A stretch of 13,671 nt of DNA from Syntrophales bacterium (lineage in GTDB: Bacteria; Desulfobacterota; Syntrophia; Syntrophales; UBA2192), in NCBI GenBank assembly GCA_025454095.1, contig JALOPC010000010.1, forward strand, positions 1 to 13,671, written 5' to 3'. Both the position numbers and the translations under genes were made by a program. Each line of letters begins with the position of its first letter. Position 1 is the first letter of the stretch. The notes under the pieces were generated by a model. It did no database searches. It was given only the letters and a program-made list of their open reading frames with translations, and was not told the DNA's origin. This document shows positions 7,704-13,671 of this stretch, in pieces.

Positions 7704-7732
7704 TTGACAGGGCCCCGGCCTTTCCCTATCAA
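7704..7732 (+). promoter_or_regulatory. Sigma-70-type promoter of the OmpA lipoprotein gene
   Basis: A perfect -35 TTGACA (7704-7709) is followed after 17 bases by TATCAA (7727-7732), four of six to consensus. Transcription would begin near 7739. At the 5' end of the RNA a seven-pair hairpin can form, AGGACCG (7736-7742) with CGGTCCT (7751-7757), which may stabilise the transcript. The site lies inside the upstream open extension of the lipoprotein frame, supporting the start at 7817. Confidence 0.55.
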
Positions 7733-7816
7733 AGGAGGACCGGAACGGAACGGTCCTGCATCGGGCGGGACGGGCCGTTTCGCGTGGCACAATCTCCTGA
7801 AAGGGGAAAATCTCTC

Positions 7817-8530
7817 ATGATCAGAACCGGTTGGCTCCTGATGGTCGGCGCGGCGCTCGTCCTTTCCGTCTCCGGCTGCATGGTGGCGGAAAGCACGTAC
7901 CTGAAAAAGGTCGAGGAGGCCGGCGGCCTGGAGAAATCGCTTGCCGCCTGCGAACAGAGGGGCAGCGAGCAGGCGGCCCGGATCGCGGCGGTGGAGAAAC
8001 AGCGCGACGCGCTTGCCCAGCAGCTGGAGGAGCAGAAGAAAAAGGTCGTCCAGGTCGAGACGGTCAAGGAGGAGACGAGCAAGACCTACGCGCAGATGAT
8101 CGAGAAGATGAAGTCGGAGATCGCCGAGGGGCAGGTGACGATCACGGAGCTGAAGGGACGGCTCACCGTGAACATGGTCGACGCCATTCTCTTCGACTCG
8201 GGCAAGGCCGACATCAAGCCCGAGGGCCGGCGAATCCTGCAAAAAGTGGCCGACGTGATCGGCCAGGTGGAGGACAAGGCGATCCGTGTCGAGGGGCACA
8301 CGGACAACGTCAAGATCAGCCCGGCGCTGGCCCGCGCTTTTCCCTCGAACTGGGAGCTCTCGGCGGCCCGCGCCACCAACGTGGCCCGCTATCTCCAGCG
8401 CCTCGGCGTCGATCCCTCCCTGCTGTCCGCCGCGGCCTACGGCGAGTTCCGCCCCGTTTCGGAGAACGAGACCCCCGAGGGGCGGGCGAAGAACCGCCGG
8501 ATCGAGATCGTCCTGGTCCCGCGGGACTAG
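7817..8530 (+). CDS. OmpA/MotB-domain outer-membrane lipoprotein
   Basis: This 237-residue lipoprotein probably anchors the outer membrane to peptidoglycan. Residues 1-20 are a type II signal peptide ending in the lipobox VSGC, with Cys21 the lipidation site; Met rather than Asp follows, consistent with outer-membrane sorting. Residues 25-115 are a charged, Glu/Gln/Lys-rich coiled coil. The OmpA-like domain spans about 120-237: ILFDSGKADIKPEG, then VEGHTDNVKI, NWELSAARA and the C-terminal NRRIEIVLV. These include the Asp and Arg positions that bind diaminopimelate in the family. ATG 7817 is chosen because the signal peptide begins there; an in-frame ATG at 7697 precedes the promoter. The ribosome binding site (AAGGGGA) is distant and weak. 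The aminotransferase gene follows 41 bases later. It is not a canonical Pal, which is shorter and lacks the coiled coil. Confidence 0.92.
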   Translation: MIRTGWLLMVGAALVLSVSGCMVAESTYLKKVEEAGGLEKSLAACEQRGSEQAARIAAVEKQRDALAQQLEEQKKKVVQVETVKEETSKTYAQMIEKMKSEIAEGQVTITELKGRLTVNMVDAILFDSGKADIKPEGRRILQKVADVIGQVEDKAIRVEGHTDNVKISPALARAFPSNWELSAARATNVARYLQRLGVDPSLLSAAAYGEFRPVSENETPEGRAKNRRIEIVLVPRD

Positions 8531-8571
8531 ATGTGCCCGGAGATTCGACACCCGGGAAGGAGGATAAAGCC

Positions 8572-9681
8572 ATGAAGAATCTGCTCGACGGGATCGAGGA
8601 TGTGCTCTTGATGGGGCCGGGGCCCTCCTGCGTGCCCCCGGAGGTCTACGAGGCCATCGGCAAAAAGACGCTGGGACACCTTGACCCCTATTTTCTGAAA
8701 ATCATGGACGAGCTCAAGGAGCACCTCCGGACGCTCCTGAACACGAAGAACAACCTGACCGTCCCGATCTCCGGTACGGGCTCGGCGGGCATGGAGGCCT
8801 GCTTCGTCAACCTCGTCGAGCCGGGCGACCGGGTGCTCATCCTGATCAACGGGGTTTTCGGCGTCCGCATGCGCGAGGTGGCGAGCCGCCTCGGGGCCGA
8901 GGTCGACGCCCTGGAGTTCACCTGGGGCACGCCGGTTGTCGTCGACGACGTGGCGAAGAAACTCAGGGAGAAATCCTACCGGATCGTGGCCGTCGTTCAC
9001 GCCGAGACCTCGACGGGCGTGCGCAACCCCGTGGCCGAGATCGGCGCCCTCCTGAAGGGATCCGACACGATTTACCTCGTCGACACCGTGACGAGCCTGG
9101 GCGGCATCGAGGTCCGCATGGACGACTGGGGGATCGACGCCCTGTACAGCGGCACCCAGAAGTGCCTGTCCTGCCCCCCGGGCCTGGCCCCGCTGTCCTT
9201 CTCCGAGAAGGCCATGGCCAAACTCAACGGCCGAAAGACGAAGGTGCCCAACTGGTACCTCGACATTTCGCTCATCGCCGCCTACTGGGGCCAGAACCGA
9301 GTCTACCACCACACGGCCCCGGTCAACATGACCTACGCCCTCTACCGGGCGCTGCTGCTCATCCTCGAGGAGGGGCCCGAGACGGCCTTCAGGCGGCACC
9401 TGGACAACCACCTGCTGCTCGTGAAGGGTCTCGAGGGGATGGGGCTCAACATGGTCGTCGAGAAGCCCTGGCGGCTTCCCATGCTCAACACGGCCTACTG
9501 TCCCGAGGGCCTCGACGAACTGGCCGCGCGGCGCTGCCTGCGGGGCGAGTACAGGATCGAGATCGGCGGCGGGCTGGGGCCCCTGGCGGGGAAGATCTGG
9601 CGCATCGGCCTGATGGGGCACACGGCCAGGAAGGAGAACGTGGAGCGCTTCCTCGACGCCCTCCGCAAGGTCATTTCCTGA
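8572..9681 (+). CDS. Class V aminotransferase, alanine-glyoxylate/serine-pyruvate type
   Basis: This PLP-dependent cytosolic enzyme of 369 residues resembles alanine-glyoxylate and serine-pyruvate aminotransferases along its whole length. The N-terminus has the substrate-loop motif MGPGPSCVPPEV. SGTGSAGMEA (67-76) is the PLP phosphate region, HAETSTGV (143-150) and LVDTVTSLGG (169-178) follow, with Asp171 expected to bind the pyridine nitrogen. Lys197 in YSGTQKCLSCPPG forms the Schiff base. Near the C-terminus GGGLGPLAGKIWRIGLMG carries the family's substrate-carboxylate arginine. ATG 8572 has AAGGAGG nine bases upstream. It follows the lipoprotein gene closely and probably shares its promoter, with no clear functional link. 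Likely substrates are serine or alanine with glyoxylate or pyruvate; which pair cannot be told from sequence. Confidence 0.95.
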   Translation: MKNLLDGIEDVLLMGPGPSCVPPEVYEAIGKKTLGHLDPYFLKIMDELKEHLRTLLNTKNNLTVPISGTGSAGMEACFVNLVEPGDRVLILINGVFGVRMREVASRLGAEVDALEFTWGTPVVVDDVAKKLREKSYRIVAVVHAETSTGVRNPVAEIGALLKGSDTIYLVDTVTSLGGIEVRMDDWGIDALYSGTQKCLSCPPGLAPLSFSEKAMAKLNGRKTKVPNWYLDISLIAAYWGQNRVYHHTAPVNMTYALYRALLLILEEGPETAFRRHLDNHLLLVKGLEGMGLNMVVEKPWRLPMLNTAYCPEGLDELAARRCLRGEYRIEIGGGLGPLAGKIWRIGLMGHTARKENVERFLDALRKVIS

Positions 9682-9685
9682 GGAG

Positions 9686-9706
9686 TCCCCCTTCGCAATA
9701 GGGGGA
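9686..9706 (+). repeat. TCCCCCT/AGGGGGA hairpin after the aminotransferase gene
   Basis: TCCCCCT (9686-9692) pairs with AGGGGGA (9700-9706) over a seven-base loop, and TTT follows. It begins four bases after the stop codon. The TCCCCCTT and GGGGGATTT arms match those of the longer palindrome at 10509-10556, so it looks like a short member of the same dispersed family. It may also help terminate transcription. Confidence 0.5.
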
Positions 9707-9723
9707 TTTGCATAAACGACGAA

Positions 9724-9758
9724 GCGGGCGGAGGTTCTCTCCGCCCGCCCGTTTCTTT
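9724..9758 (+). terminator. Strong, probably bidirectional terminator between convergent genes
   Basis: GCGGGCGGAG (9724-9733) pairs perfectly with CTCCGCCCGC (9739-9748) over a five-base loop, followed by CCGTTTCTTT. On the minus strand the stem is followed by TTCGTCGTTT, a weaker tail. It lies between the convergent stops at 9681 and 9798, so it probably serves both the aminotransferase and the cytochrome transcripts. Confidence 0.85.
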
Positions 9759-9797
9759 GCTCCGCTTCTTAATTTCCCAACTTCCTGACATCCATCT

Positions 9798-10391
9798 TCA
9801 CTCCGGGCACGCCCCCCCCTTGGCCACCCATTCGTGCATCTTCGCCGAGAACTCCTTGTGGCTCATCTTCGGCACCGTCCGGCCCTCGCCGGGGTCCCAG
9901 CCCCACAGCACGAGGGGGTCCTTGTCGAGATGATCGATGACCTGCGCCCCCGTCCTGCCGCCGTTGTGTTTCGGGTCCTTCAGTTGGCGACACAGCTCCC
10001 CGGGCGTGCGGCCCTGGAAGATCATGGGCATGGTCTCGGGGGGCATGTGCCAGTTGGCGACCCCGGGGGCGCCGCCGGGCTTGTTGGTCGCCCCGTGGCA
10101 GAGCGTGCAGTTCATGGCGCCGGCCCCCTTGCCGTCGGGGCCCCGCTTGACGTTGAACATGTGCGGCTGCATGTCTTCGCGGATCGTCGGCGCGTCGCCT
10201 GCAGGGTGGCAGTTCAGGCAGCGGGGGTGAAACAAAACTGCCGAAGCCTCCAGGAAGGCCTTCCGGGCCGCCGCGTCGTCCGGCGCGGCCTGGGAGTGGA
10301 CGGCCTGCCCCGCCGCGCAGCTCAGGAACCCGAGCGCAGCGGCCGCGCACAGAAACGTGAAGAGGTGCTTCGTCCCGAAATGTTTTTTCAT
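9798..10391 (-). CDS. Two-heme periplasmic cytochrome c
   Basis: This 197-residue protein carries two CxxCH heme sites, CLNCH (58-62) and CTLCH (95-99). Residues 1-25 are an export signal (MKKHFGTKHLF, then an Ala/Leu core). LSC at 23-25 might be a lipobox but the preceding Phe fits poorly. The pattern FHPRCLNCHPAGD, then GGRTGAQVIDH and DPLVLWGWDPG, matches a family often labelled 'isoquinoline 1-oxidoreductase subunit', a name I would not trust functionally since no molybdenum-enzyme gene is nearby. ATG 10391 has GGAGG eight bases upstream; the frame extends to 10460 but that would cover the promoter. His and Met residues between about 113 and 123 (NWHMPPETMPM) are possible axial ligands. 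It probably carries electrons in the periplasm, perhaps with the membrane pair upstream. Confidence 0.9.
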   Translation of the reverse strand: MKKHFGTKHLFTFLCAAAALGFLSCAAGQAVHSQAAPDDAAARKAFLEASAVLFHPRCLNCHPAGDAPTIREDMQPHMFNVKRGPDGKGAGAMNCTLCHGATNKPGGAPGVANWHMPPETMPMIFQGRTPGELCRQLKDPKHNGGRTGAQVIDHLDKDPLVLWGWDPGEGRTVPKMSHKEFSAKMHEWVAKGGACPE

Positions 10392-10425
10392 GATGCATTC
10401 CTCCGGCTGATGTAAAAACAGGAAA

Positions 10426-10455
10426 ACCATAGCAGAAACCGGCCGGTCATGACAA
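10426..10455 (-). promoter_or_regulatory. Promoter of the two-heme cytochrome gene
   Basis: On the minus strand TTGTCA (10455-10450, five of six to the -35 consensus) is followed after 18 bases by TATGGT (10431-10426) preceded by TGC, an extended -10. Transcription would start near 10419, leaving a leader of about 28 bases with the GGAGG site. The terminator at 10459-10493 lies directly upstream, so the cytochrome appears to be its own unit. Confidence 0.5.
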
Positions 10456-10458
10456 AGC

Positions 10459-10493
10459 AAAAAAGGCCCGCCCCGTTTGCGGCGGGACAGGCC
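10459..10493 (-). terminator. Terminator after the membrane protein pair
   Basis: On the minus strand CCCGCC pairs with GGCGGG over an eight-base loop, with an outer GG/CC pairing that needs a bulge. TTTTTT (10464-10459) follows. It closes the two-gene membrane unit and is immediately followed by the cytochrome promoter. Confidence 0.75.
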
Positions 10494-10508
10494 CTGTCAC
10501 AAGCGTGG

Positions 10509-10556
10509 AAATCCCTCTCTGTCCCCCTTTGATAAAGGGGGACGAAGGGGGATTTT
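10509..10556. repeat. Dispersed palindromic repeat (TCCCCCTTT/AAAGGGGGA type)
   Basis: The inner arms GTCCCCCTTT (10521-10530) and AAAGGGGGAC (10534-10543) pair over a three-base loop. After an internal loop (TCTCT against GAAGG) the outer arms AAATCCC (10509-10515) and GGGATTT (10549-10555) pair too. Elements of this design are scattered in large numbers through many Desulfobacterota genomes. It sits ten bases after the stop of the small membrane protein gene and before the terminator. Its function is unknown; an mRNA-end stabiliser or a REP-like mobile element is possible. Confidence 0.75.
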
Positions 10557-10565
10557 GATTCGAGG

Positions 10566-10877
10566 TCAGTGCAGCAGGTAAAACGCCGCGAGGGCGGCGC
10601 TGCCGAGGATCACCGATCCCAGGAGCGTGTTTCCCAGCTTGCCGGCGCCCCAGGACTCCGGCTTGACGGCACCGGACAGCACAAACCCCAGCACGAGAAA
10701 CAGCCCGAGGACAACGACCCCGTGCGTGGTCCAGTGATGGCCCATGGCATCGGCCATGGCCTTCTTGAAGGGCGGCGTCAGTTCCTTGAAGATGACCAGT
10801 GCCGTGTTGAGGATGCTCATCACGGCCGCCGAGAGACAGAAACCGATCGTGGTCTTGTCGAGTGTCATGTTTGTCAT
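10566..10877 (-). CDS. Small three-helix membrane protein, unknown function
   Basis: This 103-residue protein has hydrophobic segments at about 10-31, 52-71 and 84-101, so probably three membrane helices. Between the first two is a conserved-looking stretch, FKELTPPFKKA then GHHWTTHG, with histidines 47, 48 and 52 at the membrane edge. I do not recognise a named family. ATG 10877 overlaps the stop of the preceding gene as ATGA, and GGAGGG lies about eight bases upstream inside that gene, so the two are translationally coupled and probably form one complex. The frame runs upstream to 11108 but that part is a shadow of the preceding gene. With a two-heme cytochrome just downstream, a quinone- or heme-linked role is a reasonable guess only. 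Confidence 0.85.
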   Translation of the reverse strand: MTNMTLDKTTIGFCLSAAVMSILNTALVIFKELTPPFKKAMADAMGHHWTTHGVVVLGLFLVLGFVLSGAVKPESWGAGKLGNTLLGSVILGSAALAAFYLLH

Positions 10878-11350
10878 GGCGCAACCCTCCCCATGTATCC
10901 GACGATGACGCCGCGGCTGATGACGGCCCCCGAGCCGTCCACGGCGAGGCCGATGAGGACGATCAGCCAGGTGACGAGAAGAAGCAGTTTCCGGTTCTCG
11001 GGGACCATGAGGTCGTTCCGGTAGGCGATGACCGGAAGAAGGACACTCAGGAACAGCAGGGCGAAGAAGACGTGCTCCTTCCACTCCATGAAGAACGTGT
11101 GCGCCCACTTCCAGGCGCCGCTGCGGATGACGTCCCGCTCATGGACGTAGTAGACCACGTACCACCAGCCGCCCAGGACGTAGGACGTGATCATGGACAG
11201 GGCCGTCCACAGGCTCAGACTCTTGATCTTCGGGATGTTCTTCTCGCTGATGTTCAGGACGTACACGAGAAGAGCCACCGCCAGGATGATCCCCAGCACG
11301 CCGAAGAGCACGTGCACCATGATGGAAACCTGCACTCCGAATAGTGACAT
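10874..11350 (-). CDS. Four-helix membrane protein, possible b-type cytochrome
   Basis: This 158-residue inner-membrane protein has four hydrophobic segments: about 8-32, 48-69, 90-109 and 120-148. Histidines 13 (MVHVLFG), 70 (YYVHERD), 84 and 93 (KWAHTFFMEWKEHVFF) lie in or at the edges of helices, a layout that could coordinate heme b, but no family signature proves it. ATG 11350 is preceded by AAGGAGGG; the frame extends to 11488, where the coding is hydrophilic and Arg-rich and looks non-coding. It overlaps the next gene by four bases (ATGA). With that partner and the nearby two-heme cytochrome it may form a small electron-transfer module. A non-redox transport role is equally open. Confidence 0.88.
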   Translation of the reverse strand: MSLFGVQVSIMVHVLFGVLGIILAVALLVYVLNISEKNIPKIKSLSLWTALSMITSYVLGGWWYVVYYVHERDVIRSGAWKWAHTFFMEWKEHVFFALLFLSVLLPVIAYRNDLMVPENRKLLLLVTWLIVLIGLAVDGSGAVISRGVIVGYMGRVAP

Positions 11351-11667
11351 ATGGGCCCTCCTTCTCAGGGTTGGCGGTTTGGATTCGCCGGTCGATTCAC
11401 GGAAGGGCCGCTGCGCCCGTCCGGCACGGCCGGCATACGATACGTTCCACCCGCCGAATCGTTTCGGTTCCTCCGGCGGGAGCGTCATTAGATTGGGGGT
11501 TCTTCAGCTGTTGACGGATTGCCCTTTGCCCGCTTTGAAGGCAAAACCACTTTATGAGTCCGTCAAGAACGGCCGGTCGCAAGATGCGCCGTCCGGCATG
11601 GATGAGTAAATACGAATATTTATACATCTAGAATGGGCGTTATTCTGAAAAAGTCAAGGGGCGAGAG
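11351..11667. other. Gene-free stretch with inverted repeats
   Basis: This holds the presumed promoter region of the membrane pair. I find no convincing gene and no strong promoter: on the minus strand TTGACT near 11652 has only ATTCTA 17 bases on. An inverted repeat TTGACGGA (11511-11518) / TCCGTCAA (11559-11566) encloses a second, TTTGCC (11525-11530) / GGCAAA (11540-11545). Around the stop of the transporter gene, AAGGG/CCCTT followed by GACTTTTT is a weak terminator-like fold. The stretch near 11605-11635 is A/T-rich compared with its surroundings. Confidence 0.5.
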
Positions 11668-12570
11668 TCAACCCTTTTCCGCCTGCCGGCTGCTCAGCTG
11701 AAGCGCGGTGATGGAGGCAATGACGAAGGCCGCGCCGAGGACCTGCCAGAGTTCCATTGTTTCCCCCAGGAAAAGCCAGGCGATGAACCCCGCCGTGATC
11801 GGCTCGAGGGTGGCCGTGATGCTGGCCCGGGTGGCGCCGATGCGGTTGATGCCCTCGTTGTAGCAGATGAAGGCGAGCACCGTGCCGAGGAATCCGACGA
11901 CGAGGACGCAGCCCCACTGCGCGGCGCCCGACGGCTTCAGGAAGCCGCTCAGCGGCGGGTGGAGGATGTTCCAGGTCACCGCGGCAAACAGCAGCCCGTA
12001 GAAGACGACCGTCCAGGGGGGGTAGCGCTTCATCCCGTACTCGCAGCGCACCGTGTACCACGCGAAGGTGACGGCCGAGGCAAGGGCCGAGAGCAGCCCC
12101 ACCCGGTTCATGTGCAGCAGGTCCAGGTTGTAGCCCCCCACGACCAGCCAGCAGCCGAAGAGCGAGCCGGCCATGGCGGCAAAGACGATCGGGGGCAGTT
12201 TCGTGCCCAGGAAGAACAGGGTGTAGAGGGCGACGAAGAGGGGCGCCTGGTACTGGATCAGGATGGCGGCGGCCACCTGGATTTTGCTGATGGCGAAGAG
12301 GTAGGTGAACTGCACCACCGCGAGCCCGACGCCGAGAGTGATGAAATAGGGAAGGTCGCGCCGTTCCACGGCGAGCAGGGATCGGTCGCGGAAGGCCAGC
12401 CAGCCGAGGATGAGTCCCGCGGCCAGGGTCGTCCGCATCTGCACCAGCTCGAATGCGGTGATCCCGTTGATGAACAGGTACTTGGCCGCCGTACCCGAGG
12501 AGGCCCAGAACAGGGCCGCCAGGGCGGCAAGCAGGTATCCGGTCCGCGCCTCGCGCCCCTCCGCCATCAC
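11668..12570 (-). CDS. EamA-family (DMT superfamily) transporter
   Basis: This 300-residue inner-membrane protein has about ten hydrophobic helices arranged as two EamA repeats (roughly 10-145 and 155-292). Family signatures are visible: LLAALAALFWASSGTAAKYLF in the first helix region, then AILIQYQAPLFVALY at the end of repeat one, and ATLEPITAGFIAWLFLGE near the end of repeat two. Members export or import small metabolites such as amino acids; the substrate is not predictable here. The frame offers GTG 12570 or ATG 12567; GAGGA lies seven bases before the GTG. It starts ten bases after the nitroreductase stop, so the two are co-transcribed. Confidence 0.94.
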   Translation of the reverse strand: MMAEGREARTGYLLAALAALFWASSGTAAKYLFINGITAFELVQMRTTLAAGLILGWLAFRDRSLLAVERRDLPYFITLGVGLAVVQFTYLFAISKIQVAAAILIQYQAPLFVALYTLFFLGTKLPPIVFAAMAGSLFGCWLVVGGYNLDLLHMNRVGLLSALASAVTFAWYTVRCEYGMKRYPPWTVVFYGLLFAAVTWNILHPPLSGFLKPSGAAQWGCVLVVGFLGTVLAFICYNEGINRIGATRASITATLEPITAGFIAWLFLGETMELWQVLGAAFVIASITALQLSSRQAEKG

Positions 12571-12580
12571 GCAATCGTCC

Positions 12581-13246
12581 TCATCCGACCCATCTCACGA
12601 AATCCGCCACAGCGGCCCGCTGGCGCTCGAAGCGGTTGACGGGCGCTTCGGTTTCCGGGTACCCGAGGGCGGCGCCCATGATGATCCGTCGCTCCTCCGG
12701 GATTTGCCCGTGCCTTCGCAGGTGATCGGCATAGTGGACGGAGCTGGCCATGATGCAGGTCCCCAGACCGCGGTCATGGGCGGCAAGCGCGAGGGTTTGC
12801 AGGATGAGGCCCGCGTCCAGCATGGCGTACTCCACGAGGACCTCCCGGGGCACGGTCACGACGAGAAGGCAGGGCGCACCGAAGACGGCACCCATGTTCA
12901 GCTGGTGGCGGCGACGCCCCTCCTTGTCCTCGCGCGTGAGACCCAGGGAGGTGACGACGGACCTGCCGACGCCCATGTAGCGGGCCTTGAGCTTTTCCGG
13001 CCAGGTCTCCGGCATGGGGACGTCCGTGCGAAGCGGCTCGTCGGCTGCCATGCCGGCCACATTGGCCCTGCGGAAGGCTTCCAGGGGCTCCCCCGTGATC
13101 ACGTGGATCTCCCAGGGCTGCGTGTTGCCCCACGAGGGGGCCCAGCGGGCGGTCTCGAGCAGCTCCTCGAGGACGGCCCTTGGGACGGGGTCGGTCCGGA
13201 ACTTCCGGATGCTTCGTCTTCCTCGGATGGCGGCCTGCAGTTCCAT
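12581..13246 (-). CDS. Nitroreductase-family FMN flavoprotein
   Basis: This 221-residue cytosolic protein belongs to the nitroreductase fold family, normally FMN-binding homodimers that use NAD(P)H to reduce nitro groups, quinones or enones. The N-terminal FMN motif RGRRSIRKF (8-16) is clear, followed by ARWAPSWGNTQPWEIHVITG, which contacts the flavin. Near 150-170 come LDAGLILQTLALAAHDRGLGTC and, later, IIMGAALGYPE with the final Arg-rich FMN-phosphate region. It lacks any fused iron-sulfur domain. ATG 13246 has AAAGGA eight bases upstream; an upstream in-frame ATG at 13297 has no such site and adds no family sequence. It is first in a two-gene unit with the EamA transporter. The physiological substrate cannot be deduced. 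Confidence 0.94.
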   Translation of the reverse strand: MELQAAIRGRRSIRKFRTDPVPRAVLEELLETARWAPSWGNTQPWEIHVITGEPLEAFRRANVAGMAADEPLRTDVPMPETWPEKLKARYMGVGRSVVTSLGLTREDKEGRRRHQLNMGAVFGAPCLLVVTVPREVLVEYAMLDAGLILQTLALAAHDRGLGTCIMASSVHYADHLRRHGQIPEERRIIMGAALGYPETEAPVNRFERQRAAVADFVRWVG

Positions 13247-13376
13247 GGTCGGATCCTTTCGGGCGAGCGTTCGCAGAAAAAGTGATCCATCGTACATGAA
13301 AAATGCGATCTTGGATACAGCGGATCGGCGCGAGGCCGCCCCGGAGTCGTGCCGGGCGATTTGGGGCTGCCTGTGC

Positions 13377-13406
13377 TTGACAGCGGGGACCCCTTTGCCA
13401 TACCCT
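13377..13406 (+). promoter_or_regulatory. Candidate promoter of the FeeM-like gene
   Basis: A perfect TTGACA (13377-13382) is followed after 18 bases by TACCCT (13401-13406), or after 16 by CATACC (13399-13404) with an extended TGC. The -10 match is poor, so only the -35 is strong. It lies about 70 bases upstream of the chosen start, on the correct strand. Confidence 0.4.
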
Positions 13407-13473
13407 AATCTCTCGAAACGGACCGCGCGTTTCCGGGGGATCGAGAAGCGTCAGGCGGGCGAGGAGAAGCAAA

Positions 13474-13671
13474 CTGAACGTCAACTTTGAATACCGGTTC
13501 GGTGCGGAGAAAGAATGGCGGATCGTCATTGCCAACACGAGGGAGCTTCGGGAGAAGGTCTTCCGGCTCGTGCACGACGTCTATCTGAAGGAAGGCTACG
13601 AACTGCGCTACGGCCGTGAAAGCGGCCTGTGGTGCACCATCCACCACCTGCACCCCGGCACGATGATGTTT
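13474..13671 (+). CDS. N-acyltransferase, FeeM-like (GNAT fold), 3' end outside window
   Basis: Only the first 66 codons are present. The sequence resembles the N-acyl amino acid synthase FeeM/autoinducer-synthase-like acyltransferase group: a strand (EWRIVIANT), a helix with VFRLVHDVYLKEGYEL, then LWCTIHHLHPGTMMF, where such proteins have a LPxTxTF-like strand. These enzymes transfer acyl groups from acyl-ACP or acyl-CoA to amino acids or other amines. In this frame there is no ATG, GTG or TTG between an in-frame TGA (13379-13381) and the conserved region. CTG 13474 follows GAGGAG by seven or eight bases and is the best start; ATC or a sequencing error are alternatives. It is divergent from the nitroreductase unit. 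Confidence 0.75.
   Translation, partial: MNVNFEYRFGAEKEWRIVIANTRELREKVFRLVHDVYLKEGYELRYGRESGLWCTIHHLHPGTMMF

Noticed and set aside
7731..7738. AAAGGAGG resembling a ribosome binding site
   Set aside because: No start codon follows at a suitable distance and it overlaps the promoter -10, upstream of the expected transcript.
7831..8571. N-terminal extension of the aminotransferase frame
   Set aside because: It is a shadow of the lipoprotein gene; the family N-terminus begins at 8572 right after a strong ribosome binding site.
9798..10391. Isoquinoline 1-oxidoreductase subunit annotation for the cytochrome
   Set aside because: The name is inherited from database labels for similar proteins; there is no molybdopterin enzyme gene nearby, so only 'two-heme cytochrome c' is supported.
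11397..11627. 76-codon minus-strand frame upstream of the membrane pair
   Set aside because: No ribosome binding site, no recognisable features, and Arg/Cys-rich composition; treated as non-coding.
1..13671. CRISPR arrays, tRNA or rRNA genes, insertion sequences
   Set aside because: I found no regularly spaced direct repeats, no tRNA-like cloverleaf, no rRNA segments and no transposase frames on either strand.

Overview
The window is GC-rich bacterial DNA. Gene content and order suggest a Desulfobacterota-type (deltaproteobacterial, Syntrophales-like) anaerobe. The main clue is the order rpsF-rpsR-DUF2232 gene-rplI-dnaB; others are periplasmic c-type cytochromes and a TCCCCCTTT/AAAGGGGGA palindromic repeat of a kind common in that phylum. 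The taxonomic placement is inference.

Layout. Positions 1-3474 (minus) hold a secreted RHS/YD-repeat protein, cut by the left edge, and directly upstream of it a secreted PDZ plus eight-TPR protein; they look co-transcribed. A clear intrinsic terminator (3528-3569) separates them from the ribosomal-replication operon at 3719-7521 (minus), read in the order bS6, bS18, DUF2232 membrane protein, bL9, DnaB. That operon has an extended -10 promoter and a leader that can fold like the known S6:S18 autoregulatory motif. Divergent from it (7817-9681, plus) are an OmpA-domain lipoprotein and a class V aminotransferase of the alanine-glyoxylate/serine-pyruvate type, ended by a strong, probably bidirectional terminator.

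Next on the minus strand is an electron-transfer region: a two-heme periplasmic cytochrome c with its own promoter (9798-10391), and upstream a translationally coupled pair of small membrane proteins (10566-11350) rich in membrane-edge histidines. A terminator and a long palindromic repeat separate the two units. A roughly 315-base gene-free stretch follows. Then come an EamA-type transporter and a nitroreductase (11668-13246, minus), and divergently the first 66 codons of a FeeM-like N-acyltransferase (13474 onward), which seems to start at CTG behind a good ribosome binding site.

Most of the window is conserved housekeeping. I do not see an obvious new defence or mobile system. The parts most worth a second look are the rpsF leader, the uncharacterised membrane pair beside the two-heme cytochrome, the secreted PDZ-TPR/RHS pair, and several unassigned hairpins.
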